Part shown: positions 19,441 to 29,440 of the stretch, in pieces
Numbering within the stretch: position 1 is the stretch's first letter
Layout: every line of letters starts with the position of its first letter
From: Chara braunii
Lineage: Eukaryota; Streptophyta; Charophyceae; Charales; Characeae
Direction: 5' to 3'
DNA length: 38,221 nucleotides
NCBI GenBank assembly: GCA_003427395.1
Contig: BFEA01000109.1
Location: 2,144,569 to 2,182,789, forward strand
Program-made: the position numbers and the translations under genes
Notes under the pieces: model-generated
Databases searched by the model: none
Seen by the model: only the letters and a program-made list of their open reading frames with translations
Told to the model about the DNA's origin: nothing

Positions 19441-20636
19441 GCAATAACCCATATAATATGCCTCGTGGAAACAAAGGGTCTTGCCAGGCCACACCCAGAC
19501 TCAAACCAAAACGAGGGAAAAAAAAACAGGAAAAGATTCAAGGCTTGGACGAGGCACAGTTGACAAAAGTCAACTGTCGGAAAGTCCAACAGTCATTATC
19601 AAAGTGTGCCCAGCCCAGGCAGTCGATCGGACGCACACATTTGTTTGTATGCAGCTACCCAGACGACATCAGGTCCAAAGGGAAAGTCTGCAACTGTACA
19701 ATCCAGGCCCTCGGCTGTGAGTCAATCTGGACGACTGTGGGAAAAACAACCGAGGCCAGACAACCTCGACAAATGCTACTTAAGGTTGGCCTCGAGTTGC
19801 TCAAGCATTCAATCTTGCTATGCTGCTTGAACACTGGCTTGACTTTGACTGGGCTGGCGAAGTGCTGGCTCGATGCTGGTTGTACGCTAGCACTGGCGCG
19901 TTCTGCATTGTGCGTCACGCATGCTGATATGGCGCTGCCTCTGGTCTATATGGAGTTGCCTCTGGTCTACATTGCATGTTGATGTGGCGCTGCCTCTGGT
20001 CTATATGGCGCTGCCTCTGGTCTACATTGCATGCTGATGTGGTGCTACCTCTCATCTATGTGGCGCTGCCTCTAGTCTACATTGGATGCTGATGTGGCGC
20101 CACCCCTGGACTACATTGCATGTTGATGCAGCACCTGCCACTAGTCTACATTGTTGATGTGGTGCATGTCATTTGTCTTGACTGTCGATGTGGCATTGTC
20201 CACACTGTCTACATGAGGTGATTGGTTGTGAGAAGGAGGAAGATCGGGATTTGTGGAAGATTGGGATCGGGTACTCACCTGAGGTTGACGTCGTCATTAT
20301 AATTTGTTGTGTCTTCATGGTCTTCATAAGATAAGAGTGTCACGTGGTAGTACTGTGTGATCAGAATTATTATACTTGTTATCAGATTCTGATTGTTCAC
20401 GTGGAAAGGGAAGAAGTCCGGAGAAGGAGTGGGTTATTTTTTCGGATTACTCTTGTGTGATCTTTGGTCATCTCTTCAACCTTCTCCTCTGTCTGATCCC
20501 CCTTCACTCTCCTCGTCTAATGGTAATGAGATACCGTTTGGGATATCACTTCACGTTTATTAAAGACTTTGCTGCAGATATTAACTCTACTGGTATTCGA
20601 CGATTGGTGAGTATCTGCCAGACTGGGTTCATTACA
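19440..20636 (+). repeat. 3' LTR of element A
   Basis: 1,197 bp, beginning TGCAATAACCC straight after the purine-rich AATTGGGCTGGCAGGGA (possible polypurine tract, 19423-19439). It ends TTCATTACA at 20636, where similarity to the 5' LTR stops. GACC(T) follows as the target duplication. Confidence 0.93.
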
Positions 20637-20968
20637 GACCTTTGACAAACAAGTAAAGATTACAATGGGTCTTCTCGGTCGTAACGGAGAAGAGTATCGG
20701 AATGCATACTTTGGTGTGGTCCTTACATATGCACATTCGATGGACAAGGGACCGGACTCAAGCCTCCAAGAATGAAAAAGGGGCCCATGCCATAAGATCT
20801 TGGTTTTTCACTGCCCCTCGAACAAGCTTGAAAAAAAAAAAAAAAAAAAAAAAAAGGCCCCCAGTGCCCAAGGCTGATATTACCAATAACAAAATTGAGG
20901 TTGGGGTTCTTACAGTCTAACCGGAGTGACCAAACCGAACTTGCTGAGAACCGTATCGAGCAATCAAG
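20637..20968. other. Spacer between elements A and B, no gene seen
   Basis: It begins with the target duplication of element A and contains a 24-base poly-A run at 20831-20854. It ends where similarity to gag of element B starts (20969). No domain was recognised. It marks the truncation of element B. Confidence 0.5.
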
Positions 20969-21100
20969 CGACGTGGAGAAAGCGATCTGTCTCTCAGGCT
21001 CAACGGGTACAGTCTGGCAATAAATCTGGATCTCTGCAATCCACAACAACAAGTTTTCATCCTTCTTGTCGTTGTAGGTAAATGACAATTTCATTTTCAC
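20969..21100 (-). pseudogene. Element B gag capsid start, truncated
   Basis: The minus-strand frame from 21100 reads 'KLSFTYNDKKDENLLLWI' and 'EPERQIAFSTS', matching 14818-14945 of element A. The similarity ends there and the frame runs into unrelated sequence and then a poly-A-derived Phe run. It is a fragment only. Confidence 0.75.
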
Positions 21101-21242
21101 CTTTTCTTTTCTCTTCGGCTTTTCTGCCTCCTTGGCCGGTTCTTCCTTCTTGGCGGGTTCTTCTCTCTTCTCGGCCGGTCTCTCGGTTCTTTCTTAGAAC
21201 TTTGGGATTTCTTCGGCGTGACTCTCTTCATTGCATCCTTCA

Positions 21243-21940
21243 TTAATTTCTTTGGGGTTCTGTCTTCACTACCTCCCCCCTAGTCTCCTCCTCAAATTCT
21301 ACCTTGTCTTTTCCTTTTAAGAGTTTGGTCATTGTCTCTAATGAGGCTGTATTGCGGTCAATCTTCTTCTCAAGAGAAACAAGGTAGATCATGATAGACT
21401 GAAGGATGGATGCAAGCTCATTGCTTGCTTCTTCATAGTGAAACCTTTGCCTTAATTCATCCATGATTCTTTCTTTTTCTTCTTCCACTTTTTGTTGTCT
21501 CAGGAATTCCTCAATCTTTCTTCTTTCTTCTTTCAGTGTGTTTTCTAGTTGCCTGACATTCTCCTTCATGACCTTCACAGACAGTTGTGAGTCTACTTTC
21601 TTTGCTCTTTCCTCTTATCTTTCCTTTCTTTCTTGTTCCATCTTGTTCAGATTCCTGACGACGTACCGATCAAAGGGCAATTCGCCCTTGCTTTATGAGG
21701 TTTTCGACCCTCTTACCGGTCTCCATCATTTGAACGGTTGTCTCTGCGGCTTTCAATTCATCTTCTGCAGCACGCAAATTGAATTGGCCATGAATCCATT
21801 GTGCAATTTCTGAACTGGCGCATGTACCTCACTGAGAAACTGGTGGAGACAGTCGATCAAAGTCTGCCTTCTCGTTTCAATTTGACCATGGGTCTTTCAT
21901 TCCCCCCCCTTCTTCATCAGCATAGACAGTGAGAGGTATG
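21243..21940 (-). pseudogene. Element B coiled-coil Gag-like region
   Basis: The frame 21578-21243 encodes 111 residues: 'VRQLENTLKEERRKIEEFL', 'ILQSIMIYLVSLEKKIDRNT', 'KGKDKVEFEEETRGE'. These match the C-terminal half of the 14002-14709 product of element A almost block for block. 21579-21940 on the same strand holds the N-terminal half with interruptions. The match supports a real coding block upstream of the capsid in this family. The start is lost among stops near 21900. Confidence 0.7.
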
Positions 21941-22439
21941 GGAAAGAAAAAGAGAGGTATGAATCAAGTGAGAATAAAGGCATGCAGGCATTTCCAAAGA
22001 TAAGTCATTTTTCCCAACGTGTAGAAGCCGCACAATAAATAAAATCAAAGACAAAAATAAATTCCACAGCACATGCGACTCTTATAGCAAGAAATAATCA
22101 AGGCAGACAAAAAAGAAACAGGTTCTCAATTGATTTCCTAATCTAACTTTGCGGTTTGTTTTCTGTGTGATGACGTCCTAGAGCAATGTACAGGTACCGC
22201 AGCCACGGCCAGTGTGATCAAGACAACAACACACTTGTGAGTATACACAGCAACCACAAAACAACCAACAAGTAAGTATGTCAGCCAACACAAGAGCACA
22301 ATCAATGGTTACCTCTATGGTTGTACCATCTGCAGAAGCAATTTAACCAAATACAAGGGTCAACACTCGACACTACAACAAATCGTGAAGTCGTATCGTC
22401 TGTCGACACAAATGCACACTCAACAGTTTTTCCACAGCA

Positions 22440-22815
22440 GCATGTTATGCATGCCACGTGTCACCCTTGGCATGCCAACGCAGCAGCTCTGTGGAGTCTG
22501 CCACGTCAGCGTCAAGGACCAAAAGGTCCACGAGGGGGGGATGCCACGTCATCAATGCATGTCTGCAACACACAACACTGCCATGCCACATCAGCTCAGC
22601 GCATCAACAGTAGGTACTCGCAACACAAGTATGTGTCACGTCAGACCATGTCCTGCTTGAATGCTACATCAGCATTCCACGTCATACCACATAGGCAGTG
22701 TGCCACATCAGCGGTCCTGCTTTCACACTTCTTTCTCTCTGGACCAGCGCCATGTCAGCCTGTTGCTAACGAAGCTCTCGCTGGTATCTTGAAGTCTTCA
22801 GTGTAGCCACGTCAT
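22440..22815 (-). repeat. Array of TGACGTGGC / TGATGTGGC motifs in the element B leader
   Basis: On the plus strand, CCACGTCA or CCACATCA occurs near 22500, 22543, 22586, 22677, 22693 and 22807, with TGTCACGTCAGACC near 22636. It corresponds to the array at 13380-13640 of element A. Confidence 0.55.
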
Positions 22816-22965
22816 CGTCTTCAAGGGTGGTTACTCGCATGTGTTGTACTACGTGTCTAGACTTGCGGTATCAACCGCGCACGTGTTTCGTCCTGCACAT
22901 GCGGCACCTCCCACTTACCTGGGTGCCACATCAGCACTTGACAGCAGATTGCGATGAAGGAGTAT

Positions 22966-22977
22966 GCTCCGATACCA
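22966..22977 (-). promoter_or_regulatory. Primer binding site of element B (tRNA-iMet)
   Basis: On the minus strand it reads TGGTATCGGAGC, one base different from the A element site, and starts three bases after the LTR end. Confidence 0.88.
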
Positions 22978-22980
22978 AAT

Positions 22981-24140
22981 TGTAATGAACCAAGTCTGGC
23001 AGATACTCATCAGACGTCAAGCACAAGTAGTCTCAGATCTGCACAAAAGTCTCCAGTTAATGTGAGTGATATCTGAAACAATATCTCGTTAGCTTTAGAC
23101 GAAGAGAGTGGAGGGGGAATAGACAGAGGAGGTGGAAGAGATGAACAATGATCACCCAAGAGTAATCCAATCAAACCCCACTTCTTCTTCGGGCTTCCTC
23201 TCTCCTCCACGTCATCAACCAGTACACGATAACAAGTATGACAAGTCCTGATCACACGAAAGTGTCACGTGGCACTCTTATCTCGTGAAGACCATGAAGA
23301 CAACAGCAGATTACGGTAACGGCGTCAACCTCAGGTGAGTACCAGATCCCAATCATCCACAGATCCCGATCTCCCTCCTTGTCGCAACCAGTCACCTCAT
23401 GTAAACAGCGTGGCCAATGCCACGTCGTCAGATGTAGAGACAGGTGGCATGCACCACATCATCAATGAGGACAAGTGACAGCGCCACATCAGCCACACAA
23501 TGTAGGCAGGTGGCAGCACCACATCAGCAATGTAGACCAGTGGCATGTGCCACATCAGCAATGCAGACAAGTGGCATGCGCCACATCAGCAGGAAAGACA
23601 GGTGGCAGCGCCACATCAGCAATGCCTGGCACAGAAAGCAGAAAGCGCCAGCATGCTACCACAGTCCCATGTCGTCGTCCACAATGCCTGCGCACAGCCA
23701 ACGTCAAGGCAGCGTCTCGCCAGCGTCCAGTCACAGTCAGCCAGCGTCCAAGCAGCATAGCAAGACCGAAGGTTGACCACCTCGAGACCAGTCCTTTTGT
23801 AGTGTTTGACGAGGCTGCCTGGCCTCGGGTCCCCTCCCCCCAGTCGTACAGATTGACTCACAGCCCAGGGCCTGGATAGTGTACAGTTGTGGATTTCCCC
23901 TTGGTCCTGATGCTGTCTGGGTACCTGCATACAAACAAGTGTGTGCATCTGACGGGTAGCCTGGACTGGGTCCGCTTTGGACTTTGACTGTTGGGTCCTG
24001 ACAGTTGACTTTTGTCAAGTGTACCTCGTTCAGGCCCTGAATCTTTAGCTGGGGTCTTTTTCCCCTTTTCGGCCTGGAACTGGGTGTGACCTGGTGAGGC
24101 CCTCAGTTTTTCCACAAAGCATACCACATGGGTTATTGCA
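22981..24140 (-). repeat. 5' LTR of element B
   Basis: 1,160 bp on the minus strand, starting TGCAATAACCC at 24140 and ending TTCATTACA at 22981. It has the TGATGTGGCGC array (23420-23625) and GTGCCACGTGGCAC-type sequence (about 23264) shared with element A LTRs, but is clearly diverged. Confidence 0.9.
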
Positions 24141-24217
24141 CTATCCTGTCAGGACAACCATTGGCTGCCGCTGCCAGCAAGCACCGCGGGTCTGGTCCTT
24201 GGCCTCTACACCACCCT

Positions 24218-24260
24218 GGGCTTTTTATATTAAATATATATATATACGTATATATATAAG
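24218..24260. repeat. AT-rich (TA)n tract, partly self-complementary
   Basis: ATATATATATACGTATATATATA is centred on ACGT at about 24247, just 3' of a short TTTTTATATT run. Confidence 0.7.
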
Positions 24261-24411
24261 ATGCGCTGCGGTCAAAGAGAAAAGAAAAAGGGAAAAAAAA
24301 GAAGTACGCACTGTGGTCCAATATACAATTAAGCCTGGCGCCACGCGAGGAAGTGAGCGAGCAAATCAAGATGTACTAAGAAAGAAAAACGAAAACGACT
24401 GCAAACCGGCT

Positions 24412-24560
24412 GGCCTAGCGTAGTAGGTACACACCCATGAACTGATGAAATGCAGAGTCGTTGCAGACCTCCAAATCCCGATGCACTCAGATGAACAGAA
24501 TAATTCTGAATTACCCGGGCCGGTCAGTTCAATGAGGATATCTCAAGGCCGTCGTCCTTT
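24412..24560 (+). repeat. tRNA-derived SINE, family A
   Basis: GGCCTAGCGTAGTAGGTACA (damaged A box) is followed by ACACCCATGAACTG, TTGCAGACCTCCAAATCCCG (weak B box) and CAGATGAACAGAATAATTCT. GGGCCGGTCAGTTCAATGAG and GATATCTCAAGGCCGTCG end at about 24555. The tail is A/G-rich. Confidence 0.72.
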
Positions 24561-25489
<929 letters not shown>

Positions 25490-26330
25490 TTTACAGTAAC
25501 ACTTTCTTCCATGAATGATACTGTCTGTCGCACTTTGTCCCATTCGTGGTTAAAAGAAACGAAAAGGGAGACATTCGAGGTTGATGCGCGGGCCATTCTC
25601 AGACGAAGAATCATTAACGTGTCATGTAGAAGCAACCTGATTGAGTTGAAGGTCACTCTCAGTCAATTTACGTAGCAGTCCGGATACCCTCGGGCTTCTC
25701 TTCAATAGTTACTTCGTTGGCTACTTCTCCATCCTGTTTGTTTTCCCCTCATTTTCATTCCCCACAAAATGCGACGGAAACAATAAACAATGCAGATTTT
25801 TAAAGCCCCCTGTGAGCTAATGGAGGCCTCCTGTTGTTCGTCTTGATAATGGAAGCCCTGTGAGCTGATGGAAAAGGGCCCAGCGTCTTCTAGAAAGGGA
25901 GGCAAAATGAGGCGGCAAACAAACTGCCAGACTCTGCTCATCGGGGTCTGTACATCGTCAGCACCACGACTGCAACAACCTCATGATAATGCCCGAGCGC
26001 GCGAGAATAGGTTAGCTCAATCAATCATTCGCACCACACCGTTTCACAAACAACCTTACATGCATTGCAAGTGCGCAAGCTTCTACACAGACTCTCTCTT
26101 TCCATGATCCTCCTGCCTGCAGGAAGAAAGACTGAATGACAACTCTCTCTCTGCGTAATCTTCCTGCAGGAAGAGAGAATGAATGACAAGCCATACCCGC
26201 AAATAAATCAGCTGACAAAGCCTGCGCGCTTCTGTAACAGCCGTTGTTGAAATCACTGCCAGTGGGTCCATGTTATCAATAACAACCACTCAGCCAATCG
26301 ACAGTCCACTGCCTAACTTTTGTCAAGTGT

Positions 26331-26379
26331 TTCTTTCTTTCTATCTTTCCTTTTTTCGTTCTTTTTTTCTTTCTTTTTT

Positions 26380-26415
<36 letters not shown>

Positions 26416-26418
26416 TTC
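26331..26418. repeat. (CTTT)n microsatellite
   Basis: TTTC/CTTT units with a few interruptions, longest pure part at about 26370-26416. Confidence 0.9.
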
Positions 26419-26783
26419 TAACTCAAGAGTGTCTTAGCAGGTCACTAGGCTTTTTTTTTTTGCTTTTGTTTTTGCTTTTGTTTTTTTTTTTGAGCCCAGG
26501 GTGTTGTAGATGCCAAGGCCCAGACACACACAGTGATTGCTGGATTCACCATTGTGAAACAATACAAAAGGACAAAGAAAAGGAGACGTGGCTGGCAGGT
26601 AGCTGTACGATACAAGCCGCTAGACGAGGTCAAGGACTGAAGTGCTGGACCTCCCAAGTTCGATGAATGCAGATGGAGTCCAAGCATATACCCATTGGCG
26701 GGAACTCCGAAGTGTATTTATAAGGGCAAAGGAACTTAAAAGAAAAGGGGGAGGGGGGGGGGAGAAATGGGGGGGGGAAAGGG

Positions 26784-26972
26784 GCCTAGCTCTGTTGGTA
26801 CACCCATGAATTTTTTACCTTTTTTTATAACGAAAGCTCTGATCTATTCGTGGGTACACACATGAACTGTGTAAGTACAGACCCAAGTTCGAACCCAGAT
26901 GCAATCAGATGAACCAAGTAAATTAATTTTGAATTACCTGGGAACTCGATGATGATATCTCAAAGCCAACAC
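26784..26972 (+). repeat. tRNA-derived SINE, family A, with a partial 5' copy
   Basis: A partial head (GGCCTAGCTCTGTTGGTACA, 26783-26802) is followed after a T-rich stretch by a fuller copy. That copy has CTCTGATCTATTCGTGGGTA, CACATGAACTG, AAGTTCGAACCCA (B box, 26885-26897), CAGATGAACC, TTTTGAATTACCTGGG and GATATCTCAAAGCC (to about 26967). It has one of the best-preserved B boxes in the window. Confidence 0.75.
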
Positions 26973-27354
26973 CCAAAGAAGGAGAAAAAAGAAAAACAAA
27001 AAGCTGACGGAAAAAAAAAAAAGGACTGCAAGAAGAAAGCCAACAAAACAAAACCACGGAAAAGAGAAACGGGGTTAAGGATATATGAGGCCTCGCCACA
27101 CCACTGATGAAACGGAAAAAGTACGAGTGCATCTTCCACATGAAGTGGGCAAGATCCATCCGTTACTACTCACAGTAACGGATGCATCTTACTACTCTTT
27201 GCGGGAACATGCAGTCGTGCTTTTTTTCATTTCGACAGTGGCGTTGCGAGGCCCATAGCCAGATTAGAGCTCGTTTCAAATTTCAAACAGGCAGTTAATC
27301 CTCTGGATTTTGAACAGAGCAGCCCATGCTGTCCTGTCTTCCATAAAAACTCTT

Positions 27355-27388
27355 CATCAGTGGTAATTCAGGGCATACTCACACTAGG

Positions 27389-27455
<67 letters not shown>

Positions 27456-27561
27456 NNNNNNNNNNNNNNNNCATGTCAATAATGATTGCCAACATATTCA
27501 CACTAGCACTTGTCTAAATGTATCTGACATCAGTGGTAATTCAGGGCATACTCACACTAGG
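27355..27561. repeat. Duplicated 34-bp block around poly-A and an assembly gap
   Basis: CATCAGTGGTAATTCAGGGC and the next 14 bases (27355-27388) recur exactly at 27528-27561. Both copies are followed by poly-A: 67 A before the gap, and about 8 plus 16 after the second copy. 16 N lie at 27456-27471. Confidence 0.85.
27456..27471. other. Assembly gap (16 N)
   Basis: A run of 16 N directly follows a 67-base A run. Confidence 0.99.
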
Positions 27562-27927
27562 AAAAAAAAGCAAAAAAAAAAAAAAAAAGCACTTGTCTAA
27601 ATGTATCTAACAGCAATTACTGACGGACGTGGATGCATCTGACTGCAATCACGACCAGAGCTGAGTCGAAAAAGTCCCAGTGTGCCTATGCCCCCGGATA
27701 ACTGCTCAATTATGAGACGCTGGATCCAGTTTACAGCACGTCCTGCCCCACCCGAATAAATCAGACCCATAATTTCAGGAAAAAAAAAAACAAAAAAAAA
27801 AACGGACAAACTGACCCACAAACTTCAATTTCCATCACAGGGGAGTCAAAAAGGCGGGAAAAGAATTGGCAAATTCGAGAAGAGGAAGCCATAGCCACTA
27901 TGGCTATGGAAGAACGGGTTCACATAC

Positions 27928-27967
27928 CGGCGGCCCCTGTGACCAAGACGCGCACTGGGTCAGGCAT
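27928..27967 (-). CDS. MDH: Malate dehydrogenase (NAD, cytosolic type), exon 1 with start codon
   Basis: The ATG at 27967-27965 is in good context (GCCATGC). The 40-nt coding part reads 'MPDPVRVLVTGAA' plus one base of a Gly codon, then GTATGT. Plant cytosolic MDHs start in the same way (short Met-x-x-x-Pro-Val-Arg-Val, then the beta-strand and GxxGxxG loop), which decides the start. The exon 2 segment completes GAAGQIG. The same frame is open upstream for 44 codons to a TGA at 28100-28102 with no other Met, so translation from AUG gives a cytosolic enzyme with no presequence. The exon is too short to find by ORF length. It was identified from phase and homology. Confidence 0.92.
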
Positions 27968-28035
27968 GGCGGAACGAATACCAGAGTTCGAACTCAGGGA
28001 GTCAGAAAAACGACCTACAGGTCGGCGCTTGCCGT

Positions 28036-28080
28036 TCACGCGGGCTGAGAAGACTTGTAGAAGAGCGCGACTAACGACAT
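28036..28080 (-). promoter_or_regulatory. Short upstream ORF in the MDH leader
   Basis: ATG at 28080-28078 opens 14 codons closed by TGA (28038-28036), in a different frame from MDH and 68 bases before its start. If the transcript begins upstream of 28080 this uORF could lower translation. The transcript start is not known. Confidence 0.4.
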
Positions 28081-28202
28081 GCTCGTCCGCGCCACTTCTT
28101 CACGTTTTAAAAATTGTCGTGTGTTTCCAGCGCGCGGGTTGTTTCTTGAAACTCCCGCGTCGGGTTCCGCCGAAAAATTAAATGACCGTTCAAGGACTGG
28201 GG

Positions 28203-28334
28203 CACTGGCCTGACTTCCCCGCCGTCGACTGGTCTATATGTATATATTTATACTGGTCTAGATTTTAAACCAAGTCCAGGCACTGGCCTGACTTCCGCGC
28301 CGTCAAGTGGTCTAAATTTTAAACCAAGTCCAGG
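28203..28334. repeat. Tandem duplication upstream of MDH
   Basis: Two copies run from CACTGGCCTGACTTCC to TTTTAAACCAAGTCCAGG: about 28203-28280 and 28281-28334. The first has an extra AT-rich piece (TATATGTATATATTTATAC). Confidence 0.8.
28246..28254 (-). promoter_or_regulatory. Candidate TATA box of MDH
   Basis: On the minus strand this reads TATAAATATA, about 280 bases upstream of the MDH ATG. That would give a leader of roughly 250 bases including the uORF. It lies in a 24-26-bp insertion within one copy of a tandem duplication (28203-28334). The sequence is the only support. Confidence 0.35.
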
Positions 28335-28442
28335 GGCCAGGTCCCACTGGCGTGTGTTCTTCATTCTTGACCGCCGATTGTGGCGGGAATACACAGATCC
28401 ATGGCCAGAAATGAAGAACACCATCTAGTGGGACTTGGCCCC
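28333..28442. repeat. 33-bp inverted repeat (hairpin element)
   Basis: The left arm is 28333-28365 (GGGGCCAGGTCCCACTGGCG...) and the right arm 28410-28442 (...CTAGTGGGACTTGGCCCC), with a few mismatches and a 44-bp spacer. A third, partial copy (GGGTCCCACGTGCGTGCG) is near 28468-28485. Confidence 0.75.
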
Positions 28443-28597
28443 AGGCTGAGTCATACAGGGGCTACGGTGGGTCCCACGTGCGTGCGTTCTTCCATGCCCA
28501 GAGAAGAAGAGCACGCGGAAGCGGGAGCTACTACTACCGGGTAGGCCCGATAGTACGCCAGAGTGTGGCCTTGACCAGAATGCGCAGATCAGCAACT
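28443..28597. other. Intergenic DNA, no gene seen
   Basis: GC-rich, including the partial third copy of the hairpin arm. Nothing coding was recognised. Confidence 0.4.
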
Positions 28598-28670
28598 GGC
28601 CTAGCTCAGTTAGTACAAGACGGGAGTTCGAACTCCACTGGAAGCGGATGAGTTCGAGTTCGAACCCCGT
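28598..28670 (+). repeat. tRNA-derived SINE head, family A
   Basis: GGCCTAGCTCAGTTAGTACA (A box, 28598-28617) is followed by two B-box matches, GAGTTCGAACTCC (28624-28636) and GAGTTCGAACCCC (28655-28667), separated by CACTGGAAGCGGAT. It looks like a partial duplication of the tRNA-like head. Confidence 0.65.
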
Positions 28671-29007
28671 AGGTTGATATGTATGCCAAAATGCCCCTGA
28701 AAAGATGTGGGCAGAGGGTAATGCCCTTTTGCGCCGAATGTTTTGTGTGATGCCCCTGTTAGGCCCCTGTGCAGATTTGCAATCTGGACCGCACTGGGCA
28801 TTTCACAATCAGGCCTTGAAAAAGTTGGCGAGTACTGGGGCACTTTGCAAAGCTGGGATGGTACCCCGTAGGGGTATATGGCAAAGATTGGAAGTCCAAC
28901 TGATGAAAGGGGAATTTCACAAACGTTTCTATTTGTCAGGGGGGCATTCTGCTCTATTCATGTCTTTTAGGGGCATTTTCGCGTATATCTCAACTTATGG
29001 GGGTAAA
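28671..29007. other. Intergenic DNA, no gene seen
   Basis: A 106-codon open frame (28705-29025) covers this stretch but shows no domain or coding pattern. Repeated 'TGCCCCT' motifs are scattered through it. Confidence 0.35.
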
Positions 29008-29140
29008 GTGAGATATCATCATTGAGACTGGCCCCAGATGATTCAGAATGATTTTGTGCTGTTGGCCTCACAAATATCTGGATTCAAACTTCGATCTGTG
29101 TTTCAACAGTTCATGGGTGTACCAACTTAGCTACGCCCGT
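29008..29140 (-). repeat. tRNA-derived SINE, family A, minus orientation
   Basis: On the minus strand: TAGCTAAGTTGGTACACCCA, TGAACTGTTGAAACACAGAT, a B-box-like AGTTTGAATCC, ATTCTGAATCATC, GGGGCCAGTC and AATGATGATATCTC occur in family order. Confidence 0.7.
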
Positions 29141-29142
29141 TG

Positions 29143-29270
29143 GTGAGCCTACTTCAGTTGGTACATCCTAAAGTACTAAATTATAGATCTGAGGTCGAGT
29201 CCAGATGGACTAGATGACTGAAATCCCCCAATTCTGAGTTACTGAGGGCTGGTCGGTTCGACAATAGCAC
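29143..29270 (+). repeat. tRNA-derived SINE, family A, plus orientation
   Basis: CTACTTCAGTTGGTACATCC (A box), GAGGTCGAGTCCAGATGGAC (B box), AATTCTGAGTTACTGAGGGC and TGGTCGGTTCGAC. It abuts the minus copy, so the two heads face each other. Confidence 0.65.
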
Positions 29271-29305
29271 TGGTAGGCATTGCTTTTTCTTTCCCTTTTG
29301 AAATA

Positions 29306-29440
29306 TTGTGCAAACCTCTATGTAGATGGTACACGGAATGCACTTATTCAGACCAAAATTCAAACCGGATGGTCAGATGACCAGAAGGAGAAAATTCTTC
29401 ACCTGGTACGGGTCAGTTCAATTTCTCAGCTAGGAGGCTG
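29306..29440 (+). repeat. Diverged SINE, family A
   Basis: ATGTAGATGGTACAC, ATTCAGACCAAAATTCAAAC, GGATGGTCAGATGACCAGAA, AAAATTCTTCACCTGG and GGGTCAGTTCAATTTCTC follow the family order, with a poor B box. Confidence 0.45.

Larger units (their letters stand above)
10670..20636 (+). mobile_element. Complete but inactive Ty3/gypsy LTR retrotransposon (chromovirus-like), element A
   Basis: Two direct LTRs (10670-11896 and 19440-20636) begin TGCAATAACCC and end TTCATTACA. A tRNA-iMet primer site lies 3 bp inside the 5' LTR. Between the LTRs are gag, zinc knuckle, protease, RT, RNase H, integrase and a chromodomain-like tail, in gypsy order. The flanks show a 4-bp target duplication GACC (10666-10669 and 20637-20640), or 5 bp (GACCT) if the LTR is read from the second base. 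Coding regions have many stops and altered catalytic residues. A 1.2-kb TIR element sits in the leader (12003-13205). It lies antisense within MDH intron 2. Confidence 0.93.
20969..24140 (-). mobile_element. Truncated relative of element A (element B): one LTR, leader and partial gag
   Basis: On the minus strand, the element runs from LTR (24140-22981) through primer site (22977-22966), leader (22965-about 21940) and gag (to 20969). It has the same order and clear sequence similarity to 10670-15000 of element A. Similarity breaks off inside the capsid block at 20969 (after CTTTCTCCACGTCG on the minus strand). Pol and the second LTR are missing. It has no copy of the TIR element found in A's leader. 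It is in the same orientation as MDH and opposite to A. Confidence 0.87.

Noticed and set aside
23440-23880. His/Gln/Ala-rich open frames in the minus-strand LTR region
   Set aside because: They are read-throughs of the CCACATCAGCAATG repeat array in the LTR of element B.
27981-27997. A SINE B box (GAGTTCGAACTC) in the MDH leader
   Set aside because: Only this short palindrome matches. No A box or SINE body surrounds it.
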